This document shows positions 1 through 10,450 of a DNA stretch of 64,000 nt, piece after piece. The translations under genes were made by a program, and so were the position numbers. Every line of letters begins with the position of its first letter. The stretch's first letter is position 1. The notes under the pieces were generated by a model, which worked only from the letters and a program-made list of their open reading frames with translations, searched no databases and was not told where the DNA came from. Where the stretch lies: positions 1,426,001 through 1,490,000 of the forward strand of contig CAJFCV020000003.1 of NCBI GenBank assembly GCA_904066235.2, given 5' to 3'. Origin of the DNA: Bursaphelenchus xylophilus. Taxonomy: Eukaryota > Nematoda > Chromadorea > Rhabditida > Aphelenchoididae.

Positions 1-210
1 ACAAAGCTTTTGAATTGGTAGAAACTTGGTCAAAAAGGCATTCGCGTGGTGTTGCGAGAAAAGTTCTGAGGGTTTCTTCGCCCTGACAAAGGAAAATTGG
101 GCAGCTAAGTTTTACGTATTCTGAATCAGAAAAATTTTGCGATTTTCTTGATATATGTCCCGGCCTCTAACTTCATGCCCCCATAGAGGTATTTTTCCTG
201 AGTTTTGCGG
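1..210. repeat. Dispersed repeat family D, partial copy
   Basis: This segment recurs with small changes at 43430-43664, 48990-49190 and 49640-49806 (some inverted). All copies contain the pieces 'aagttctgaggg', 'gggcagcta' and 'tgatatatgtcc'. The copies at 43664 and 49806 end in a family-B-like terminus (acttcccttg). The function is unknown. Here it lies upstream of the first MICU2 exon seen, presumably in an intron. Confidence 0.7.
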
Positions 211-303
211 GTGTTTGTGGGTAAAACACGGTATTGGAAGGCTGTATACTGGTTTGTAAATAAAATGACGCGTGATTTGTCCCGTTGTACCACCGAAATT
301 TAG

Positions 304-3300
304 ATCCGTTCGTTGGTCATGGCCAAAAATAAGGTCGGAGTTGACGCCCTCCAACTGGAAGAAGCTGTAAGTTGGGGCGCTGCGGATGAATTTGGAACTG
401 AATTTCAGCTCATGAAGGCCAGAATCGGACTGGATTCGGCTGCCTTGCCTATGGCTATGGACGTCTGTGACATTGCGAATATGGACCAAATCCAAGCGGT
501 AAAAATGCAGATTTCTTGAGGATTTTGATGTTGTAGCTTGGGTAAAAGTGTTGTAAAAGTAGTGTAATAGCACTGTGGTTGTAGTAGTAGTCGTTCAAAG
601 TTAGTCAGGCTACTGTAATTTTGAGATTTTGCGATTTTTCCCGGAAAATCGGGTTTTTATCCAATTTTTCCCCGGTAAGGCTTCATTTTGTCGTATTTTG
701 GTGAATATTTGAGTAAAATATTGTAGAATATGAACCGTAGTGTCTTTCCTATCAAGTTTCGACCTGAAATAACCAGGAAAGCACGCTTTTTCCATCTACT
801 TTTCCCCTAAATGGCATGTGTAATATACAAATGATAGAAATTTGTCTATGAAACAGCGCCAGATCTTTCCTCTAATCCATCGCACCAATCTATCTCCTGA
901 TTATGTTGTTTTGTGTTCGATGGTTGAGTTGTTTTGCGATTCGGACCTAAAAAACCCCGATTTTAGTTCGAGGAACTGATCACTTGGAGACGACGCCAGA
1001 AAATCGTCAAAGATATACTGGATCAGAATGCCGAAACGGTTTGAAATGGAGGGAGGGGTTGTAAAAAAGACTGGGAAGAATGTTTTGGTATTTTGAGGGG
1101 TTTGGGGGAATTTGACGAAATGTCACAAAATTTATTGGATTTTTGATACGTTTATTGTATGAGGAATCTTAAAAATAGTGAGGTGGTAAAAGTTAGATTG
1201 TTATAAAAATGCGTAGTGGACGTTTTTGTCCCCACCCCGGTTTTGTCCCCAAGGCGGTTTTGTCCCCAGGACGTTTTTGTCCCCACTTTTTTCGAGCCTT
1301 TTTGTCCCCAAACCGGTTTTGTCCCCAGGACGGTTTTGTCCCCAAGACGTTTTTGTCCCCACTTTTTTTATTTTTTTGTCCCCACACCGGTTTTGTCCCC
1401 AGGACGTTTTTGTCCCCAAGCTGCATAGTGCGATTAAAAATTATGCATTCAAATGTTAATGCTGTTGGTTTGGAGCCCAGTATTGCTCAAACAACATGTT
1501 CTTAGCGCTTGGTACTGTATAGTACGAGGTGGTACTATATAGCACGAGATAAAAATTAAGACATAACACGTCAATGCTATGGGTTTGAAGCCCAGTACTT
1601 CTCAAAAATGTGTTTTAGCACATGGTACTATATAGCACGAATTTGTTTTTGCACAAAATGAACGTTTGATCAGTACTGCATACCAAAACAACGTCATTCA
1701 CGCGTTATAGCTTAATTTTCACCTCGTGCTATATAGTACCACCTTGTACTATACAGTACCAAGCGCTAAGAACATGTTGTTTGAGCAATACTGGGCTCCA
1801 AACCAACAATTAACATTTGAATGCATAATTTTTAATCGCACTATGCAGCTTGGGGACAAAAACGTCCTGGGGACAAAACCGGTGTGGGGACAAAAAATAA
1901 AAAAAGTGGGGACAAAAACGTCTTGGGGACAAAACCGTCCTGGGGACAAAACCGGTCTGGGGACAAAAAGGCTCGAAAAAAGTGGGGACAAAAACGTCCT
2001 GGGGACAAAACCGTCTTGGGGACAAAACCGGGGTGGGGACAAAACCGGGCCCAATCATAAAAATGGAGTTAGCCATTTTTGTGGACGAAATGCCACAAAT
2101 TTTATTGATTTTAACGAAATGTCAAAGGATTTATTGATTTTTTTAGAAAATGCTTAAAGAAGCAATAAAAAGTTTTTTATGCTGTTAATAGGCGTTTTTT
2201 AGGATGAAACTGACTGTAAACGACAGGATACAACGATTTTATTGCACCTTTTTGGGCCAAAGGGGCGAAATAGCATCAGCTTTGACCAGTTTGAAATGTA
2301 GGCGAAATTTCCAATAGTAAAATGTGTTGTTTGTAAAATACGCCGTATTTTTCGACTACAAGATTTAGGTTCTACAATAATCTGCAAAGAGAACTGATCG
2401 AAATTGAGTTTTCGGAATTTGCCCGAGGCAAAAATGAAATTGCGGCCGTGGATTTCGCCAAGTTGGTCTTGAGATATTCGCTGGTGTCGGAGGCCAAATA
2501 TGAAGAGCATCTGAGAAGAGTTGCCAACAGGGTTTCGCTCCGGGATCCGGTAAGATTTTTTGGATTATTTTTGAGTTTTTAGGGAAGAAAGTGTATGTTT
2601 GGTCGGAAAATTGGGGGTTCCCAGAATGCGAGGAGAGTTTTTATTGGGGTAAAATACGATGTTGGAAATTTCGATATAAAATTTTAATAATTTTTTTACA
2701 TCTTTAGACAAAAATTTGATTTTTTATTCTTTAGTGTCATGTATAATATGAATTAATTAAAAAACTTTCTATAGGGGATCACATTGGACCAGTTCCAACA
2801 ATTCTCGAAGTTCCTGAACAATTTGGAAGACTTCTCGAGAGCAGTTCGCCTCTATGTTACAGCTGATATCCCGGTTTCAAGAAAAGAATTTGTAAGGGCC
2901 GTAAGATGCTCCACTGGCCTGGAGTTGAGCGAACATTTAGTCGACGTCATTTTCAAGATCTTTGACAATGATAACGACGGAAACTTGTCATACAATGAGT
3001 TCATCGATATTATGAATGATCGACTTCATAGAGGATTTAAAGTGAGATTTTTGGAGGTTTTGAATTGAATTTTTTGTTATTTTTATAGTTAATAGCAGTT
3101 TTTATAGTGTGTATTTTATTTTTGAATGATTTTTCCGCAGAAAACTTGAGTGTGCACGGTGCAGAAGCGAAAATTGCGATTTGCACTGTGCGTTGAAAAA
3201 AGTTTTTGATTTGCACGGTGCAGCGGGAAAAAAAGGATTGTAAATGGATGTAGGGTTCACGAGAGTAGTCTGTTGATTAATTATCATAACAAATTTTGGC

Positions 3301-3696
3301 AGTTGCAAGCTTTTTTGATCGATTTTTGACCAAATTTTTCCATTGCACGGTGCGACAGATAAAATTAAAAATTTCGCACTGTGCGGAGGCAACCAATTAA
3401 AAATTATATCATAAAAACTTTTGTAGGGTCATTTTCTTACTATGTGATATAATTTTTTTTGTGAATGCCCCTGCACGGTGTATTTGTAGACTTTCGAAAT
3501 TTTGCACTGTGCAAAATACGAAATTTTTTTTGCACTGTGCAGATCAAAAAAAAGTTTTTTTTTTTTTTTTGAAGTGTGTAGGTTTTGAAAGTAGAAATAA
3601 ATGACCGTATTTTAGAACCAAACGCGCGGTAGCGACCCCTCGCAATGGCAAATGTTCAAAGATTGCATCTTCAGAGAGATGACGGTGAATAAATAA
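304..3696 (+). CDS. micu-2: MICU2-like mitochondrial calcium uptake protein (5' partial)
   Basis: EF-hand regulator of the mitochondrial calcium uniporter, expected in the intermembrane space. I read exons 304-498, 967-1038, 2203-2288, 2369-2549, 2775-3041 and 3616-3696 (stop TAA). All have GT-AG borders and matching phases. The joined protein follows MICU2 in order: a degenerate first EF loop (DIANMDQIQAFE), the LFGPKGRNSISFDQFY segment, NLQRELIEIEF, the FLNNLEDF core, a canonical second EF loop (DNDNDGNLSYNE) and the DRLHRGF tail with a short last exon (FKDCIFREM). MICU2 fits better than MICU1 because of the NLEDF and DRLHRGF blocks. The N-terminus, mitochondrial signal and upstream exons are outside the window. 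The first exon border (304) is the least certain. In loop 1 the usual acidic residues at positions 3 and 5 are Ala and Met, so calcium binding there is doubtful. Intron 2 holds a TGTCCCC foldback and intron 5 a GCACNGTGC cluster. Confidence 0.85.
1208..2055. repeat. Foldback element with TTGTCCCCA minisatellite arms
   Basis: It lies in MICU2 intron 2. The left arm (about 1219-1540) carries about 11 copies of TTGTCCCCA spaced roughly 16-17 bp. The right arm (about 1727-2050) is the reverse complement in the same order, including the spacer tracts and the block next to the repeats (ctgcatagtgcgatt). The centre (1541-1726) holds further inverted pieces (gtactatatagcacga). Because the repeat lacks stop codons, long open frames appear on both strands, and I do not consider them coding. 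No target duplication was found. Confidence 0.8.
3150..3545. repeat. GCACNGTGC dyad cluster 1
   Basis: Eight copies of TGCAC(G/T)GTGC-type sequence lie in about 390 bp of MICU2 intron 5. The 9-bp core reads the same on both strands except for the centre base. The same motif clusters at 8460-8970, 12586-12845, 23024-23593, 27768-27960 and 33180-33300. Confidence 0.7.
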
Positions 3697-4128
3697 AAAA
3701 AAAGTTTCAATCCAGTGCCATGTGAGAAAAATATTTGAATCTGCTGACTTACTAATGCATATTACACTTAAATATAGATATCCAGCTAAAGAATTGTGTA
3801 TATTTTTGTAAATAAAAAAAAAATTTTTTATTTTTTGGGTTTTTTTTTGAAAATTTTATAAAATACGGGTTTTATTACCTTAAAAATCGCCAATGATTTT
3901 TTGAAGGACTTGAAAAATCATTTTGCTCTCAAAAAATGCAAATTTTTTGAGTATTTTCCTTCAGGCATCTTCCAAAAAAACTCTTAAAACGCCTCTTTTT
4001 ATGCAAAAAGTGTGAGCAAAGTGTTCCGACACAAAATTTTATAAACGCGCCTTTTGAGTAAGTTCTTTTCTCGGTCATTCTTATTCAATTTTTGTTTTCT
4101 TCGAAAAAATTTTTATTCAATTTTTTTT
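3697..4128. other. AT-rich 3' flank of MICU2 gene
   Basis: AATAAA-type signals overlap and follow the stop codon (3692-3698 and about 3810), followed by AT-rich low-complexity sequence. No gene or clear repeat is visible. Confidence 0.5.
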
Positions 4129-4610
4129 AAAACGCGTTTTATTACAAATCGTAGTTTGGCCCGGACATTGTTAAAATCGGTGTCTCAGAATTCAACGAAA
4201 CTTGGTAGATTTAATCACTGCTAGGCATAGAACATTCGCTTTCTTTAATTTTTCCCAAAATTACCATATGACGGATTACTGTAACTTTCTTCGTCAAAAA
4301 AGATGTGCCCTAATCGTGAAAACGAAGCTGTATTTTAGTGCAAATCGAGTTTAGGTGTATGTTTTCGACCATGTTGAACATTTTTGTAATTATCACCAAA
4401 AACTAAAAATTACATCTAACGAGGGAATGGTCTGAACTTCCCCCAGCGTTTGGGAAAATGACTAGTACAGGTGGATAGAGCATGTCAACTTTGGTAAAAA
4501 GAGCCATTTTCCTGCTGCGGAATAAGCCCGGCCGACGAGAAAAATCGACCAAAAGTTCCACAAAAATTTCCTCTTTCTCTTCCCTCGGAAAAGAAGAGCG
4601 GTGTCCAATG

Positions 4611-4690
4611 GTTCGGTTAGCCGAGTGGATTAAGCATCCGCTCGATAATCTTTTGGGGGTTGGTTCGATTCCGGGGCCTCGCGAAGGACC
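4611..4690 (+). tRNA. tRNA-Ser-like sequence (degenerate), left arm
   Basis: Box A TTAGCCGAGTGG (4617-4628) and box B GGTTCGATTCC (4662-4672) fit the Pol III internal promoter consensus. The anticodon-loop region reads CTCGATA, suggesting Ser(CGA), and a TTTTGGGGGTT stretch sits where a Ser variable arm would be. The T stem and acceptor do not pair well, so a pseudo-tRNA or SINE-like head is likelier than a working gene. Confidence 0.45.
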
Positions 4691-4942
4691 GTGATAAGGC
4701 TTTGATGAGCAAGATCAAACTCTAACAACCAAAAAAAGATTATTTTGCCTTTTTCAAAGTCAAGTAAATCACCAAACGAGTATAACTTCGATGGTCCATC
4801 GCTTTGAATGTTCGGAAGCACCCAAAAAATTCATATTTTGACTATTATTTTTTTGGTATGATGCCCCTATAAAACGTATAAAAACGGTAAAATATTTTTT
4901 TGAGTTGCTGGAGTTTGATCTTGCTCATCAAGGCCTTATCAC

Positions 4943-5022
4943 GGTCCTCCACGAGACCCCGGAACCGAACCAACCCCCAAAAGAATACCGAGCGGACGTT
5001 TTATCCACTCGGCTAACCGAAC
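4943..5022 (-). tRNA. tRNA-Ser-like sequence (degenerate), right arm
   Basis: Inverted partner of the copy at 4611-4690. Box A is at 5016-5005 and box B (GGTTCGGTTCC) at 4971-4961. The anticodon region has changed to CTCGGTA. It lies in the opposite arm of the same 794-bp element. Confidence 0.4.
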
Positions 5023-5399
5023 CATTGGACACCGCTCTTCTTTTCCGAGGGAAGAGAAAGAGGAAATTTTTGTGGAACTTTCGGTCGATTTTTCTCGTCG
5101 GCGGGGCTTATTCCGCAGCTGGAAAATGGCTCTTTTTACCAAAGTTGAGATGCTCTATCCACCTGTACTAGTCATTTCCCCAAACGCTGGGGGAAGTTCA
5201 GACCATTCCCTCGTAAGCTATGTTACACTTGAGGCAACATACCATTTCGGCTGTAAAAAATGCAGTTTTGAGGTGACGCAGATTTTGAAACCGGAATATT
5301 AAACTTCAAGCCTTGTCTAATAAACCATAAAAATTTCAGAAAAATCAAATGTATAGTTTTTGAGAAATTGGACATTGAATGACTCATGTGCAATATCAC

Positions 5400-7165
5400 C
5401 TTGACCCGAAAAAAACTGGCATTCTTGGGGTTTTGACCTGACGCAGATTTTGAAAGTTTCCAATGCATTCTTAGCACTTTCTAGGAGGATATGGAAAGTT
5501 TCAGAGGAAAAAAATGTATAGTTTTTGAGAAATCGACCAAAATACCTTGTTTTAGGTCATCATATGCCCGAAAAAAACTGGCATTCTTGGGGTTTTGACC
5601 TGACGCAGATTTTGAAAGTTTCCAATGCATTCTTAGCACTTTCTAGGAGGATATGGAAAGTTTCAGAGGAAAAAAATGTATAGTTTTTGAGAAATCGGCC
5701 AAAATACCTTGTTTTAGGTCATCAGATGCCCGAAAAAATTTGGCATTCTTAGGTTTTTGGCTAGGCGCAGATTTTCAAAGTTTCCGATACATTTTTATGA
5801 CATTTCAGGAGGATATAGAAAGTTTCAGAGGAAAACAGTGAATAGTTTTTGAGATATCGACCAAGGTGAACCTGTTACAGGTCAAGTTGCTGGAAAATTC
5901 GACCAATTTTCTTCGGCATCTCTTTTTTTCCGAGATGTATGCGTGTTACTGTTTTTTTCTCCAAATTGTCACTAATAAATTCGAGCTCTCTGCAAAACTT
6001 TTGTCAAATGTAAGCCGATGGCTACGATTCTGTGTTCTGATGACCTAAAACAAGGTATTTCGGCCGATTTCTCAAAAACTATACATTTTTTCCTCTGAAA
6101 CTTTCCATATCCTCCTAGAAAGTGCTAAGAATGTATTGGAAACTTTCAAAATCTGCGTCAGGTCAAAACCCCAAGAATGCCAGTTTTTTTCGGGCATCTG
6201 ATGACCTAAAACAAGGTATTTTGGCCGATTTCTCAAAAACTATACATTTTTTTCCTCTGAAACTTTCCAAATCCTCCTAAAATGTGATAAAAATGTAGTG
6301 GAAACTTTCAAAATCTGCATCAGGTCAAAACCCCAAGAATGCCCGTTTTTTTCGGGCATCTGATGACCTAAAACAAGGTACTTTGGTCGATTTCTCAAAA
6401 ACTATTCATTTTTTTCCTCTGAAACTTTCTATATCCTCCTGAAATGTCATAAAAATGTATTGGAAACTTTCAAAATCTGCGCGTAGCCAAAAACCTAAGA
6501 ATGCCAGTTTTTTCGGGCATCTGATGACCTAAAACAAGGTATTTCGGCCGATTTCTCAAAAACTATACATTTTTTTCCTCTGAAACTTTCCAAATCCTCC
6601 TATAATGTGATAAAAATGTAGTGGAAACTTTCAAAATCTGCGTCAGGTCAAAACCCCAAGAATGCCAGTTTTTTTCAGGCATCTGATGACCTAAAACAAG
6701 GTATTTCGGCCGATTTCTCAAAAACTATACATTTTTTTCCTCTGAAACTTTCCAAATCCTCCTAAAATGTGATAAAAATGTAGTGGAAACTTTCAAAATC
6801 TGCGTCAGGTCAAAACCCCAAGAATGCCAGTTTTTTTCGGGCATCTGATGACCTAAAACAAGGTATTTTGGCCGATTTCTCAAAAACTATACATTTTTTT
6901 CTCCTGAAACTTTCCATGTCCTCCTAAAATATGATAAGAATGCATTGGAAACTTTCAAAATCTGCGTCAGGTCAAAACCCCAAGAATGCCAGTTTTTTTC
7001 GGGCATCTGATGACCTAAAACAAGGTATTTCGGCCGATTTCTCAAAAACTATACATTTTTTTCCTCTGAAAACTTTCCAAATCCTCCTAAAATGTGATAA
7101 AAATGTAGTGGAAACTTTCAAAATCTGCGTCAGGTCAAAACCCCAAGAATGCCAGTTTTTTTCGG
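5400..7165. repeat. 162-bp tandem satellite with internal inversion
   Basis: Right of 6030 the marker cgggcatctgatgacc (one copy begins caggc) recurs at 6191, 6353, 6514, 6676, 6838 and 7000, with a related end at 7163, giving a regular 162-bp period. Left of 5875 about 2.5 units run in the opposite orientation (cccgaaaaaa at 5405, 5567, 5729). A unique spacer of about 150 bp (5876-6030) separates the two orientations. Confidence 0.85.
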
Positions 7166-7658
7166 GTCAAGGTGATATTGCACATGAGTCATTCAATGTC
7201 CAATTTCTCAAAAACTATACATTTGATTTTTCTGAAATTTTTATGGTTTATTAGACAAAGCTTGAAGTTTAATATTCCGGTTTCAAAATCTGCGTCACCT
7301 CAAAACTGCATTTTTTACACCCGAAATGGTATGTTGCCTCAAGTGTAACATAGCTTAGATGTAATTTTTAGTTTTTGGTGATAATTACAAAAATGTTCTA
7401 CATGGTCGAAAACATACACCTAAACTCGATTTGCACTAAAACTGAGCTTCGTTTTCTCGATCAGGGCACATCTTTTTGGGGAAGAAAGTTACAGTAATCC
7501 GTCATACGGTAATTTTGGGCAAAAACAAAGAAAGCGAATGTTCTATGTCTAGTGTTGATTATATTGACCAAGTTTCGTTAAATTCTGAGACACCGATTTT
7601 AACAATGTCCGCCCCCTGTTAGGCTAAGCCCCAAAGTGTGGCAAAACGCGTTTTAAAT

Positions 7659-8460
7659 TTTTGTTTAGATTTTTTAGCAAAAATAAAAAAAAGAAGTTGT
7701 TTAGGGATGGAAAAAAGTTTGAACGAGGGCTTAGAGGCAATTAGAACGGTGGAATTTGGGTTTTAAAGGCCTAATTCGGACTGAAAGGTTTGCTTTCAGA
7801 GTTTGAAAAAGTTGGAAAATTCTTTATTTAACTTTTTTTGGGATCTTGGGACTTTTTTTAGGTATTAATTCTGTTTTTTTTTGAAGTGAAAATCCGTCTT
7901 CTTGAGAGTAAAAAAAATTATGAAATTTTTATATTTTTCTATAAAAAAATCAATTTTTTTTATAAAAATTTTTACAAAAAAAATCATGGTTTCGGAGCCT
8001 ACTTGGCCGAAAATTTGTTTATTTTGTCTGGTGAACTCTCTTTTGTCATTTTTTATTTTATTTTTTCGTTCTGTCCTGAAGAAAAGATTGTTGAAAATCT
8101 TTGATGCAAAAAGGGGCAAGCTGAAATAATTAAAAATGGGGTGGAGACAAAATTACAAATAGGTGGTGACCACAAAAAATTGTCCAAACAAAAAAAATTT
8201 TCTTTAAAAAAACAATTTTTTCTCAAAGGATTTTTTTCCTAACACACTACTTATTTTTTTTATTTTTCCCAAAAATCATAGCTTGAAAAAAAAATTTTTG
8301 TCGAAAAATTCATTTTTCTCCCCAAAAAAAATAATATTTTTTTTCAAAATTTGAAAAACACAAAATTTCTCGATGATTTCATTTGTCCCCCCGAAAAAAT
8401 TGAGTCTTAAAAATTTTTATTACAATTAGTATAATAATAGTATTTTCATAAAATAAGTAG
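7659..8460. other. AT-rich intergenic sequence
   Basis: Long A and T runs lie especially at 7860-8400. Short open frames here are low-complexity Lys/Phe/Ile strings. No gene seen. Confidence 0.5.
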
Positions 8461-8970
8461 ACTTTTTGTTGCGGGGCAAGATGCACTGTGCGTTTGCGAA
8501 AAAGGAGAAAAAAGTCTACGCACTTTATGAAAATACTGAAAGTACTTTCATAAAGTGCATGGACATTTTTTCGATTTCGCACAGTGCACCTTGAATTTTT
8601 TTCCCATGCTTGTCGCCAACGCACAGTGCATTTTCTCTTTTCGCACCGTGCAAACCCCGAAAAAACCGTTTGCACCGTGCGAACGTTTGAGCGAAATCGC
8701 GGCGACGCAGTTGGAAAAAGCTTTTGTCGCGGAATTTTGCACGGTGCAAAAAACGAAAAAAATTGAAATGCACTGTGCAAAATGGGAGATTTGTGCGGTG
8801 CGCGTTCGCGACAAAAAACGGAAAAGGGAAAAATGCACTGTGCGTTCGCGACAAGCGAGGGAAGAAAGGCAAAATGCACTGTGCGTTTGCGACAACCGAG
8901 GGAAGAACGGCAAAATGCACTGTGCGTTCGCGACAAAAGGAGAAGAAAAGTCTACGCACTTTATGAAAAA
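8460..8970. repeat. GCACNGTGC dyad cluster 2
   Basis: At least ten GCACNGTGC sites lie within 500 bp, several followed by TTCGCGACAA or TTTGCGACAA. Both ends carry the block acgcactttatgaaaa or its inverse (about 8515-8535, 8950-8968), making a loose inverted arrangement related to the palindrome at 23024-23593. Overlapping open frames in five registers are by-products of the repeat. Confidence 0.7.
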
Positions 8971-9543
8971 CTGGGACCCCTTCAACCTTCAATCCTTGGC
9001 CTCTCCCGAACCGGTTTGCATAATTAGGTTACTGGGCGTCTCTTTTCTCCGCCGATGTCCACACAAATAGATATTTTCTTCCCCCCTTTGAATTGAGGGC
9101 CCCTTATTTCGGCACAATTTCACACTCGAAACGACCCGAAACGGCGGAATTCTTTCGGATTAAAAAACGTTTCGAGGCTGAGGCGGCGCACTATAGTGGA
9201 CACTGGGGATTTGTTTGTTGCGGTAGTTTGGGCTGTAAGAACGAGTGAGTGAGTAAGATTTTTTTTTTGAAGTTTTGAGGGCGTTCTGGCATGCATAATC
9301 GTAATTTTTTGTTTTTTTTTGGCGATTCCCGCCATAAGTAACCGAGATTTTTGGTCCGGAAATTTTAATAATAAAACCTAGCAAGGAAAGTAGCCCGAGT
9401 ACGACCTCAGAGGGGCGGAAACAAAAGGAGGGTAGGCGAAGAAATTAGCCGGTATCTAGGCGAGAACAAAGCGCCACCTGTGGCTATCGGACCGGTGGGT
9501 GTTATTGTTGATCTTACTGAGTTATTTTGAGTCACCCTATATA
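8971..9543. other. Intergenic, no gene seen
   Basis: Mostly unique sequence. No open frame here shows a recognisable domain or splice-consistent structure. Confidence 0.4.
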
Positions 9544-9790
9544 CAGTGAGGGACCCGATCCAATGGCAAGAAACGTCTCCTTTTGCATCCCGGAAGGGAC
9601 CAAAATGACTCCAAACCATTCCCTTCTCTAATCTAAAAAACTCCTCTTTGAAAAGCGCGCCCTTTCCTTCAAGGCGGGCTCTTCAAAGCGGGGTTTTTTA
9701 GCTTAGAGAAGGGAAGGGTTTGGAGACATTTTGGTCCCTTTCGGGATGCAAAATGAGTCGTTTTTTGCCATTGGATCCGGTCCCTCACTG
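9544..9790. mobile_element. Family C MITE copy 1 (TA duplication)
   Basis: 247 bp with inverted ends CAGTGAGGGACCCGATCC / GGATCCGGTCCCTCACTG, flanked by TA on both sides. The same length and ends occur at 17727-17973. TA duplication and CAG...CTG ends suggest a Tc1/mariner-type MITE. Confidence 0.8.
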
Positions 9791-9814
9791 TATGTTATAA
9801 AATAAAGTCCAAAA

Positions 9815-10085
9815 TTAACAGAATGTGTATTGCGGGACGTTGCACGGCAACCCAGGGAGTCTCCCGCCTCGTTTCGGCACTTCGCCCACCTAGTATCGGT
9901 TGAATTCAAACGAAATGTCAAAAATGAATTTTTCATGTGGTTTTCCGACCGAAAAATATTTTTCTCGGAATTATTCTATTTCTTTTCTCAATTTGTGACA
10001 CTTCGTTTGGACGAAATTAAAAAATGGGCGGAAGACGTTTTTGTTCTATTTTGGGTTGCTGTGCGTGTGCGTTGCCGCGGGCCTG
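9815..10085. repeat. Dispersed repeat that preserves an empty site
   Basis: The reverse complement of this segment is found split around the 1,513-bp palindrome: 61890-62061 on one side and 63575-63640 on the other. Here the segment is uninterrupted (…cccacctagtatcggtt…), so it acts as the pre-insertion allele of that element. Confidence 0.8.
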
Positions 10086-10440
10086 AAATTTTAAAAAATC
10101 AGACCGTTTGCCCTCCCTTGTTATTACACTGAAAAAACTCTGCACAACAAATCGAACTGATCCAGAAAAAATTTTTTGTGTAATAGTACTTTCAGAAAAT
10201 AACGCATATTTGTTGTATTCCAACACTTGTTCGCTATAGATATTATTTGTCGAATGGTTATACGAAGGTTGTATCTCAAGCCAGAAAAGTTCCTCATCAA
10301 AATTGCTTTTTGTATAATAATTTATTGTAATGACCGACTAATTATAAATTTTTGGCGTTACGACTTTTCGGGTCAACAACAGTTCGAGTCGGCGATGCTT
10401 TCTTTGGGTTGGCTCGCATTGTAATTCTCATCCATTGTGG

Positions 10441-10448
10441 GCTTTCAG
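10441..10448 (+). promoter_or_regulatory. Likely spliced-leader acceptor of adducin
   Basis: GCTTTCAG ends 2 bases before the ATG at 10451. An acceptor this close to the start codon with no upstream coding exon is typical of nematode trans-splicing. It fixes [11 protein letters not shown] as the start rather than an upstream in-frame Met. Confidence 0.6.
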
Positions 10449-10450
10449 CA

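Larger units (their letters stand above)
4420..5213. mobile_element. Nested palindromic element with TAA duplication and two tRNA-Ser-like arms
   Basis: The ends are perfect inverted repeats (CGAGGGAATGGTCTGAAC...). It is flanked by TAA at 4417-4419 and 5214-5216. The opposite arm of the host palindrome (about 7350-7370) keeps the unoccupied site attacatcTAAgctatgtt in reverse complement, so the insertion and its 3-bp duplication are directly demonstrated. A TWA duplication and GGGAA-type ends fit a PIF/Harbinger-like MITE. Each arm contains a tRNA-like sequence, head to head. Confidence 0.85.
4129..7658. mobile_element. Composite 3.5-kb palindromic element
   Basis: The left arm (4129-4419 continuing at 5217-5420) is the reverse complement of the right arm (about 7165-7658). 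Both outer ends read aaaacgcgtttt. The left arm is interrupted by a 794-bp element (4420-5213). The interior (5400-7165) is a 162-bp satellite. No transposase is encoded, so this is a non-autonomous foldback. Confidence 0.8.

Noticed and set aside
313..315. Met at 313 as the MICU2 start
   Set aside because: The exon reads on from an acceptor at 303, and the protein needs upstream EF-domain and targeting exons.
1193..2157. Long open frames in several registers (products rich in FCPQ/GDKNVLG)
   Set aside because: They arise from the stop-free TTGTCCCCA repeat and mirror each other on both strands.
8379..9070. Overlapping open frames of up to 185 codons
   Set aside because: Five registers are open at once within the GCACNGTGC cluster, which is repeat structure and not coding.
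10352..10450. Upstream in-frame Met for adducin
   Set aside because: A TTTCAG acceptor lies between it and the ATG at 10451, and the extra residues are unlike any adducin.
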